From contig NZ_AP024590.1 of assembly GCF_018323985.1 (NCBI RefSeq), forward strand, positions 3,534,001 through 3,598,000: a stretch of 64,000 nucleotides of DNA, given 5' to 3'. Both the position numbers and the translations under genes were made by a program. This DNA comes from Enterobacter kobei. GTDB taxonomy: Bacteria > Pseudomonadota > Gammaproteobacteria > Enterobacterales > Enterobacteriaceae. The stretch's first letter is position 1; every line of letters starts with the position of its first letter. This document shows positions 29,011 to 35,931 of this stretch, in pieces. The notes below the pieces were generated by a model. It saw only the letters and a program-made list of their open reading frames with translations, was not told the DNA's origin and searched no databases.

Positions 29011-30108
29011 ATGAAGAAGTTGCGGGTAGGCGTGGTGTTTGGCGGTAAGTCGGCAGAGCATGAAGTGTCGTTGCAGTCGGCGAAAAACATTGTGGAAGCA
29101 ATGGATAAAGACCGCTTCGAGGTGGTGCTGCTGGGCATTGATAAGCAGGGACAGTGGCACGTCAATGATGCAAATAATTACCTGCTGAACGCCGGCGATC
29201 CGGCGCGTATTGCGCTCAATCCTTCCGACACGCGCCTGGCGCAGATCCCAGGCCAGGCAGAACAGCCGTTGATCAATGCCGACAATGGCGCGCCGCTGCC
29301 GCACATTGACGTGATTTTCCCGATTGTCCACGGCACGCTGGGAGAAGACGGTTCACTCCAGGGTATGCTGCGCATGGCGAACCTGCCGTTTGTTGGCTCA
29401 GACGTGCTCGGCTCCGCCGCCTGTATGGATAAAGATGTCACCAAGCGACTGTTGCGCGATGCCGGGCTGAATATCGCGCCTTTTATCACGCTGACCCGGG
29501 CAAACCGCGAAAAGTACAGTTTCAATGATGTCAAAACCACGCTCGGCCTGCCGCTGTTTGTAAAACCGGCGAACCAGGGCTCCTCGGTTGGGGTCAGTAA
29601 GGTGACCACCGACGCGCAGTACGAGGCGGCTGTACGCCTGGCCTTCGAGTTCGATCATAAAGTGGTGGTAGAAAAAGGCATTGTCGGTCGTGAAATCGAA
29701 TGTGCGGTGTTAGGTAACGACGAACCTGAAGCCAGCACCTGCGGTGAAATCGTGCTCAACAGTGAGTTTTACGCTTACGATACCAAATACATTGATGATA
29801 ACGGTGCACGCGTGGTCGTTCCCGCAGAGATTGACCCGGCGGTAAATGACGCGATCCGTCAGATTGCGGTACAGGCCTATCAGACGCTGGGCTGCGCGGG
29901 TATGGCGCGCGTGGACGTGTTCCTGACGCCAGAAAATGAAGTGATTATTAACGAGATCAATACGCTGCCTGGATTCACCAATATCAGTATGTATCCCAAG
30001 CTCTGGCAGGCGAGCGGCATCAGCTATACCGCGTTGATTAGCCGCCTGATTGACCTGGCGTTAGCGCGCCATCAGGCCGATAGCGCACTGAAGAGCACCA
30101 TGAATTAA
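29011..30108 (+). CDS. ddlA: D-alanine--D-alanine ligase A
   Basis: Cytoplasmic ATP-grasp ligase making D-Ala-D-Ala for peptidoglycan precursors. The product is 365 residues with the N-terminal motif VVFGGKSAEHEVSLQS, the ATP-grasp segment KPANQGSSVGVSKV and C-terminal Mg ligands in INEINTLPGFT. I chose the ATG at 29011 (MKKLRVG); a GTG at 28999 is in frame but adds residues the family lacks. The stop overlaps that of the convergent gene yaiZ by 4 bp. Confidence 0.98.
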   Translation: MKKLRVGVVFGGKSAEHEVSLQSAKNIVEAMDKDRFEVVLLGIDKQGQWHVNDANNYLLNAGDPARIALNPSDTRLAQIPGQAEQPLINADNGAPLPHIDVIFPIVHGTLGEDGSLQGMLRMANLPFVGSDVLGSAACMDKDVTKRLLRDAGLNIAPFITLTRANREKYSFNDVKTTLGLPLFVKPANQGSSVGVSKVTTDAQYEAAVRLAFEFDHKVVVEKGIVGREIECAVLGNDEPEASTCGEIVLNSEFYAYDTKYIDDNGARVVVPAEIDPAVNDAIRQIAVQAYQTLGCAGMARVDVFLTPENEVIINEINTLPGFTNISMYPKLWQASGISYTALISRLIDLALARHQADSALKSTMN

Positions 30109-30329
30109 TCCGGCGTTTTCGCCGTCGTGTCGTCTTCTGCGGGGCGGCGGCGAATAATCAATCCGGCCAGCCAGAAACTGATCACCCAGGTCACCAGCCC
30201 AACGGCATACGTCTGCCAGCCCTTCGCCTCAAATCCCAGTAGTCCCACCACGCCGTTCAGAATAAAGATCAGGCCAATGGCAAAAGCGTAGTAATGCCAG
30301 TCACGGCGAATTTTCTCAGGCAGTTTCAT
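30105..30329 (-). CDS. yaiZ: YaiZ family small membrane protein (DUF2754)
   Basis: Inner-membrane protein of 74 residues with two helices (about 15-35 and 40-60) and charged ends. The central region from RRDWHYYAFAIGL to WLAGLIIRRR is essentially that of E. coli YaiZ. Function is unknown. It overlaps the 3' end of ddlA by 4 bp tail to tail and is divergent from yaiY. Confidence 0.92.
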   Translation of the reverse strand: MKLPEKIRRDWHYYAFAIGLIFILNGVVGLLGFEAKGWQTYAVGLVTWVISFWLAGLIIRRRPAEDDTTAKTPD

Positions 30330-30584
30330 AACAGCTCCGCAAGCTAAAAAAATATCCTCGCATATTTACGCCTTTACGTCTGTGCGGCATGCGGAAAATC
30401 TTAAATGTTAATGGGAAATTATATATGTAACAAAAATGTGAGTGCCGCCAAAATTTGATTATTCTCCGCTGCGTTACGGTGCAAATTGTCACCAATCTGA
30501 TATTGACAATCACTATGTCCTGTCAAAATAACATAAGTATCACCGGCTTTTAGCCGACGTTCATCATGAGTAGCGGAGGTCGAT

Positions 30585-30893
30585 ATGGCAGACTTTACTT
30601 TGTCGAAACCCTTTTCGGATCGGAAAGGAAAAAAGCGTGACGCCTCCACCCCGGGTAATATTGCGTATGCCGTATTTGTGCTGCTCTGCTTCTGGGCCGG
30701 TGCGCAATTGTTAAACCTGCTGGTGCATGCGCCTGGCGTGTTTGAACATCTGATGCAGATGCAGGATGTAAACCGGCCGCATGTCGAAATGGGGCTGGGC
30801 GTGGGGACGATTTTCGGTCTGGTCCCCTTCCTCATTGGTAGCGCCATTCTCGGCGTCATTGCCCTGTTGCTGCGCTTACGGCGTTACGACTAA
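30585..30893 (+). CDS. yaiY: YaiY family membrane protein (DUF2755)
   Basis: Inner-membrane protein of 102 residues with two helices (about 25-46 and 70-95) and a basic C terminus. Conserved with E. coli YaiY around TPGNIAYAVFVL and the GLGVGTIFGLVPFLIG segment. Function is unknown. A GGAGG ribosome site precedes the ATG. A TTGACA-like element lies around 30502-30507 in the divergent yaiZ/yaiY region. It ends 9 bp before the convergent gene yaiW. Confidence 0.92.
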   Translation: MADFTLSKPFSDRKGKKRDASTPGNIAYAVFVLLCFWAGAQLLNLLVHAPGVFEHLMQMQDVNRPHVEMGLGVGTIFGLVPFLIGSAILGVIALLLRLRRYD

Positions 30894-30902
30894 GTCAGCG
30901 TT

Positions 30903-31997
30903 TTATTGCTGTCCCATGCAGCGCGCCCGACGATCGTCCACGCGTTTGGCGAACCAGGCGGTCGTCAGGTTGCGAGTGATTTTCGGGCTTTCCAGCTGAA
31001 TGCCCGGTAACATCTCTTTTGGCTGCGCTTTCCCGCTTTTCTGTTCTGCTAAACGGTACACCTCGCGATACAGCGCCGTTTTCTCAAACGCCAGACTGTC
31101 GCCCTTCTCCAGCTGTTGACGAATTTCACGTTCGCTCATATCAAGTTTACCCGCCAGCTTACGCACCGCCAGCTCGGTCTTGCCCGGTTCGCGGGTGTCG
31201 TAACGGATCAGATCGCCATCCAGCGCCAGCTTTACGCCGCTGGCTTTGCTGACCGCATTCTGGAACGCAGCATTGCGACTGGCATACCATCCGGCATTAA
31301 AGTCAGCGAAACGGTACAGCGGCGCGGAGTAATTAGCCGGATAGTTAAGCAGATGATAAGTCCCGAACCACAGGCCACCACGACGGGAGAAAACTTCCTG
31401 ACGCACGGAGCCATCCATCTTCCACGGATAACCGCTGGCATGCTTTTCAGCAAAATCGATGCTGACCTGCATCGGCCCGCCAGTGTGAACCGGATTTAGC
31501 GAGCCAAACAGCGTCTGCCCCAGCGGAACGCGATCGATAAGATCGTCGAAAATCGCGCTGAGCTGCTTTTCCGTTTTCACATTATCCAGCCGCTCGCTGT
31601 AGCTTTTGCCCGTGGTTGAGTTGATTTTCAGCGCGGTGTGCACGACAAACTGCGGAATGTGCAATCGTGCTGCGCGTTTATCGATCTCCTGCCAGGCGAT
31701 TTTACTCAGGCCAGGCACCGGAGGATCGGCCTGATAATTGGATTCCTGCTGCGCCACCGCCAGCACCGAACAGATATTTTCCAGCGTCGGTGCCAGCGAC
31801 TGGCTTTCAAAGGTAGTCGCCAGATCTTTCGCCCAGGCATCACGATCTTTCACGCTGGCGGGCATTTTCGCCCGCACCACGCTTGCCACATCAACGGGCT
31901 TCTCGCCTTCTTTCAGCGGCGCCGCACGTTCAGCGCTACACCCGGCGAGGATGAGCCCGGCCAGAACCGGGATAAAACGTGGTGCGACAAAAGACAT
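30903..31997 (-). CDS. yaiW: outer-membrane lipoprotein YaiW
   Basis: The 364-residue lipoprotein has a signal peptide and lipobox L-A-G-C with Cys20. E. coli YaiW is a surface-exposed outer-membrane lipoprotein (DUF1615) linked, with SbmA, to uptake of proline-rich peptides. Conserved features include the YHLLNYPA and RFADFNAGWYASRN segments. It starts 14 bp after sbmA and is almost certainly cotranscribed with it. Confidence 0.95.
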   Translation of the reverse strand: MSFVAPRFIPVLAGLILAGCSAERAAPLKEGEKPVDVASVVRAKMPASVKDRDAWAKDLATTFESQSLAPTLENICSVLAVAQQESNYQADPPVPGLSKIAWQEIDKRAARLHIPQFVVHTALKINSTTGKSYSERLDNVKTEKQLSAIFDDLIDRVPLGQTLFGSLNPVHTGGPMQVSIDFAEKHASGYPWKMDGSVRQEVFSRRGGLWFGTYHLLNYPANYSAPLYRFADFNAGWYASRNAAFQNAVSKASGVKLALDGDLIRYDTREPGKTELAVRKLAGKLDMSEREIRQQLEKGDSLAFEKTALYREVYRLAEQKSGKAQPKEMLPGIQLESPKITRNLTTAWFAKRVDDRRARCMGQQ

Positions 31998-32011
31998 AGC
32001 CTTTCCCTGTA

Positions 32012-33232
32012 TCAGCTCAGCGTGGTGATCACGTCTGCCGTTTCCTCGTTATTGAGGGTTTGTTCGAACGTACGCAGACGCTTGTAAATCGACATCAGCT
32101 CTACCAGCGTTGTCCAGGAGTTGATCAGATACTGGAAGGAGCTGCGTACCTGGTCAAACACGTTGGTGATCTGGGTCATCAGACCGAGCGTGATCGTACC
32201 GGCAACAATCGACGGGAACAGCAGGAAAATGCCGAAAACGTTATCAACCTGCAGGTAAAAAATACGCGCAATATTGAAGTACATATAGTGAAAATAGAGG
32301 CGGAAATAGTTACGGCGCACCGCGGCAAACAGCTCACGTACCGTAGGCGGATTGGCGCGTTCCGGATTGTCCTCACCATAGACCAGCTCTTTACGGTAGG
32401 CCGCTTCCACGCGCTGGTTTTTAAACTCCAGACCCGGCAGCTTAATACCCACCACGGCGAGCAGGCCCGTTCCCATCAGCGACCAGACAATCGCCGCCAC
32501 CACCAGACCATAGGGAATATGCCCGACAATCGGCAGCTCCGGGACGTGGGCCGAGAGGGTCACCAGAATCGGCAGGAACGCAATAAGCTTCATCACCGCA
32601 TTCAGGAAACTGACGCCCATATCTTCCAGCGTCGTGGAGAAGCGCATAGTGTCTTCCTGCACACGCTGTGCAGCACCTTCGATATGGCGTAAGCGTTGCC
32701 AATGCGCCATGTAATATTCGTTCATCGCCGTACGCCAGCGGAAAATATAGTGGCTGACAAAGAAGTTATTCATCACCGCCACCAGCACCGCGATCAGCGC
32801 AATGCCCAGAAAGACGCCGATCCCGTTGTAAAACTGACTGAGGGTGACTTTATGAGGCGCACTGAGCGCGTTCTGGATCAGATCGTAAAATGGCGCATAC
32901 CAGGCGTTGATCGCCACGCTCACCTGCACCATAAACCAGGTTACGAAGACGATCAGCGCGGTGCCCAGAATTGACCAGTTTTGCCAGCGATGTGGCGCGA
33001 CCTTAAACCAGAACAGCGCAAAAACCCCCACGCATAAGGCGTAGTAGGCATAGAAAACCAGATAGCCACCGGACCAGAAGCGTGCGGCGCTGATCGGGAC
33101 GTCATCAGACGCACCGGCCAGGTGTGTCAGCCAGGCTCCCCCGCCTGCCTGCCAGAAAATAACGGCGATCATTGCCCAAATAAATGCCGATAAAAAGAAC
33201 GGTCCCGGCTTTGGGAAAAAAGACTTAAACAT
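32012..33232 (-). CDS. sbmA: peptide antibiotic transporter SbmA
   Basis: Inner-membrane, proton-driven importer of microcins B17/J25, bleomycin and proline-rich antimicrobial peptides. At 406 residues with 7-8 helices it has the E. coli length. It belongs to the SbmA/BacA family, related to the membrane part of ABC exporters, and has no nucleotide-binding domain. It is the first gene of the sbmA-yaiW pair. A short GCGGTT/AACCGC hairpin lies upstream at about 33280-33296. No sigma-E promoter was clearly seen. Confidence 0.97.
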   Translation of the reverse strand: MFKSFFPKPGPFFLSAFIWAMIAVIFWQAGGGAWLTHLAGASDDVPISAARFWSGGYLVFYAYYALCVGVFALFWFKVAPHRWQNWSILGTALIVFVTWFMVQVSVAINAWYAPFYDLIQNALSAPHKVTLSQFYNGIGVFLGIALIAVLVAVMNNFFVSHYIFRWRTAMNEYYMAHWQRLRHIEGAAQRVQEDTMRFSTTLEDMGVSFLNAVMKLIAFLPILVTLSAHVPELPIVGHIPYGLVVAAIVWSLMGTGLLAVVGIKLPGLEFKNQRVEAAYRKELVYGEDNPERANPPTVRELFAAVRRNYFRLYFHYMYFNIARIFYLQVDNVFGIFLLFPSIVAGTITLGLMTQITNVFDQVRSSFQYLINSWTTLVELMSIYKRLRTFEQTLNNEETADVITTLS

Positions 33233-33316
33233 ATCTGCTCCTGAAACTTCTCATTTTTATAGCGAACAACGTGCTTAGCGGTTGAAAACCGCTGTGTCAG
33301 ACCGACTGGCCGCGGC

Positions 33317-33850
33317 TTAGTTCGTTTGCCAGGCCCGAAGAATTGTTTCTGTGGATTTCACCTGCACCGGATTACCGGGCACAATAAGCGTACGCCAGAC
33401 ATCGTTATAATGGGCAATCAACGACGCGGCACCGACTGCCGGACGATTCGCCGTGGTGTGTGCATCACTGGCCACCGTAATAGCGTAACCCCGGCTTGCT
33501 GCGACTTTAATCGTGGTATCGACGCAGTAATCGGTCGCACAGCCGCATATCACCCACTCGGTAATCCCCTTCTCTTCCAGCAACTGCGCCAGTTCGGTTT
33601 TATAGAATGCATCGCAGGCGGTTTTCGTGACATAGAGCGACTCTTCCGGCTGGAAAAGCGCCGGCAATAATGCAAAACCGTCGCTGCCCGCTTCCAGGCC
33701 GCCGTCTTCGCAGTGCTGAATAAAGATCACGGTGTCTGCCGCGCGGGTAAGCTGATTGATACGCGACACACACTGTTCGCGCTGCAGGCGCGGGGTGGCA
33801 AAAACGCCGTTCTGCATATCTATGACCATGACTACTCGTTTCGCTGACAT
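33317..33850 (-). CDS. isochorismatase-like cysteine hydrolase
   Basis: The 177-residue cytoplasmic protein belongs to the isochorismatase-like superfamily. Catalytic triad candidates are Asp11 in VMVIDMQNG, a Lys near residue 75 in VTKTACDAF and the nucleophile Cys in VICGCATDYCVD. This pattern suits amidases such as nicotinamidase or ureidoacrylate-type hydrolases; the true substrate is unknown. It lies 84 bp upstream of sbmA on the same strand and is divergent from ampH. It is not part of the E. coli K-12 sbmA-ampH interval as I know it. Confidence 0.85.
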   Translation of the reverse strand: MSAKRVVMVIDMQNGVFATPRLQREQCVSRINQLTRAADTVIFIQHCEDGGLEAGSDGFALLPALFQPEESLYVTKTACDAFYKTELAQLLEEKGITEWVICGCATDYCVDTTIKVAASRGYAITVASDAHTTANRPAVGAASLIAHYNDVWRTLIVPGNPVQVKSTETILRAWQTN

Positions 33851-34054
33851 CGCCTTGCTCCACTGAAACCGCTGAAGTTGAGGAGGTTATCATAAGGCCG
33901 GCGTCACAGAAGCAGACATTAGCGTGCAAGAAAACCTGTCTGTTTACGCATCGTTACGCTTTAACCGCGAATAATGCGCTTTTCCGGGCTTTGCATCGTG
34001 CGTTTAAATAGTATAAATACGCATAATCTTCTTTATTCTTTGATGGATACTTCG

Positions 34055-35212
34055 TTGAAACGTTGTCTGCTTTTATCCGTGATGTTGGGCGCTCTGAGTT
34101 TTTCGTCGGTCAACGCCGCGCCACCTTCGCTTGATCCTGAATTTGCCTCTGATGTTGTCGATCGATATGCGAACCATATTTATTACGGTAGCGGCGCTAC
34201 CGGCATGGCGATGGTGGTGATAGATGGTAATCAGCGGGTGTTCAGAAGTTTTGGGGAAACCCGGCCGGGCAGCAACGTTCATCCGCAGCTGGATTCGGTG
34301 ATCCGCATTGCGTCAATCTCCAAGCTGATGACCAGCGAAATGCTGGTGAAACTGCTGGATCAGGGGGTGGTGAAACTTAACGACCCGCTGAGCAAGTACG
34401 CTCCGCCGGGCGCGCGGGTGCCCACGTATAACGGCACGCCTATCACACTGGTTAATCTGGCGACCCATACCAGCGCGTTACCGCGTGAGCAGCCGGGCGG
34501 CGCAGCAAAGCGTCCGGTGTTTGTCTGGCCAACGCGAGAGCAGCGCTGGAACTGGCTTTCCACCGCCACGCTGAAAACGGCCCCTGGCTCTCAGGCTGCC
34601 TATTCAAACCTGGCTTTTGATCTGCTGGCGGATGCGCTGTCGACCGCCGCAGGCAAACCTTATCCGCAACTTTTTGAAGAGCAAATTACCCGTCCACTGG
34701 GTATGAAAGATACGACCTTTACCCCGTCGCCCGATCAGTGCAAACGCCTGATGGTCGCTGAGAAAGGTGCCAGCCCGTGCAATAACACGCTGGCAGCTAT
34801 CGGCAGCGGCGGTGTGTACTCAACGCCTGGCGATATGATGCGCTGGATGCAGCAGTTCCTCTCCTCCGATTTTTATGCGCGCAATAATCAGGCAGACCGG
34901 ATGCAGACGCTGATCTATCAGCGCCCGCAGCTGACACGCGTGATCGGCATGGATGTTCCCGGCAAAGCCGATGCACTGGGCCTCGGCTGGGTCTATATGT
35001 CGCCGAAAAATGGCCGTCCAGGGATCATTCAAAAAACCGGTGGTGGTGGTGGCTTCATTACATATATGGCGATGGTGCCTAAAAGCAATGTCGGCGTTTT
35101 TGTGGTGGTTACCCGTTCACCGCTGACGCGTTTCGTGAATATGAGTGACGGCGTCAATGACCTGGTCAGTGAGCTGAGCGGTCACAAGCCGCAGGTTATT
35201 CCGGCATCCTGA
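34055..35212 (+). CDS. ampH: AmpH, penicillin-binding protein/endopeptidase
   Basis: Periplasmic class C serine enzyme with DD-carboxypeptidase and DD-endopeptidase activity in peptidoglycan recycling. From the TTG at 34055 the product has 385 residues, like E. coli, with signal peptide 1-21 (ending SVNA). Motifs are SISK with Ser87 and Lys90, YSN at 183-185, and KTGGGGG near 335. I prefer the TTG because GGA lies 8 bases before it; the ATG at 34043 has no ribosome site. It is convergent with iprA. Confidence 0.94.
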   Translation: MKRCLLLSVMLGALSFSSVNAAPPSLDPEFASDVVDRYANHIYYGSGATGMAMVVIDGNQRVFRSFGETRPGSNVHPQLDSVIRIASISKLMTSEMLVKLLDQGVVKLNDPLSKYAPPGARVPTYNGTPITLVNLATHTSALPREQPGGAAKRPVFVWPTREQRWNWLSTATLKTAPGSQAAYSNLAFDLLADALSTAAGKPYPQLFEEQITRPLGMKDTTFTPSPDQCKRLMVAEKGASPCNNTLAAIGSGGVYSTPGDMMRWMQQFLSSDFYARNNQADRMQTLIYQRPQLTRVIGMDVPGKADALGLGWVYMSPKNGRPGIIQKTGGGGGFITYMAMVPKSNVGVFVVVTRSPLTRFVNMSDGVNDLVSELSGHKPQVIPAS

Positions 35213-35226
35213 GCAATATAACCGCA

Positions 35227-35847
35227 TTAGTAATCGAGCGGCAGGCGGTTGATGCAGACCAGCTTGCCCTTCTCCATACGGATATAATCCCCCTGCCGCA
35301 GCGCCGCCAGCACTTCTGCAATAACCGAACGTGAAATCAGCGTACGACGCTGGATATAGGCCATCACGCCAATACGGGCGCGCAGCGCATCGTCCCATTT
35401 CGCCATCGTCAGCAGCGTGGCGCGGATTTGAGCATAAGAGCTGGTGCCAATAAGTTGTCGATCGCGCGCCTCCAGCGCCCGATGCTGCCAGGTCATCCAG
35501 TAAAAGGCGTCCCGCCAGAGCTGGTGCTTTTCCAGAAGTTGTAAGGTGGTGCTGGCAGGAAGATGATAGCCGCGGCAGGCGATTTCAACATGCAGGTGGT
35601 ACTGTTCCTGCGTCGGCATCGCCCCCACTCCCAGACCAACAATTCCTGGTGAGGCTACGACACCAAGCAACAGGGGGTTATTCTGACGTTCTAAAGCAAT
35701 CGCACCTTCAAGGAAAACGTAGGTGCGCGGTTCGCTACACTCCTCCGGAACGATAACGCTGCCCTGCGCATATTCAAAGGGCGTTCCTGAAGGCATTAAC
35801 CGATGATTCAGACGATGAAACTCATCTACCGGTTGGGTATTGATCAT
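35227..35847 (-). CDS. iprA: IprA/YaiV family regulator-like protein
   Basis: CRP-fold protein of about 206 residues, homologous to IprA (YaiV), described as an inhibitor of hydrogen peroxide resistance. An N-terminal cyclic-nucleotide-like beta-roll is followed by a helix-turn-helix around RRTLISRSVIAEVLAALRQG. Start is uncertain: the ATG at 35859 abuts the AAGGA site, while the ATG at 35847 lies 12 bases from it. It is convergent with ampH and downstream of the autotransporter gene on the same strand. Confidence 0.88.
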   Translation of the reverse strand: MINTQPVDEFHRLNHRLMPSGTPFEYAQGSVIVPEECSEPRTYVFLEGAIALERQNNPLLLGVVASPGIVGLGVGAMPTQEQYHLHVEIACRGYHLPASTTLQLLEKHQLWRDAFYWMTWQHRALEARDRQLIGTSSYAQIRATLLTMAKWDDALRARIGVMAYIQRRTLISRSVIAEVLAALRQGDYIRMEKGKLVCINRLPLDY

Positions 35848-35870
35848 TTTTACGGTCATTCCTTGCTGAT

Positions 35871-35896
35871 AAGCCCGCCAGTTGCCTGACGGGCTT
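35871..35896 (-). terminator. hairpin between autotransporter and iprA
   Basis: AAGCCCG and CGGGCTT arms flank a 12-base loop that can pair further. The hairpin lies after the autotransporter stop and before iprA. The U tract is weak on the minus strand. Confidence 0.5.
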
Positions 35897-35931
35897 TATT
35901 ACACAACAGGTGAACAAAAACGATACTGTTG

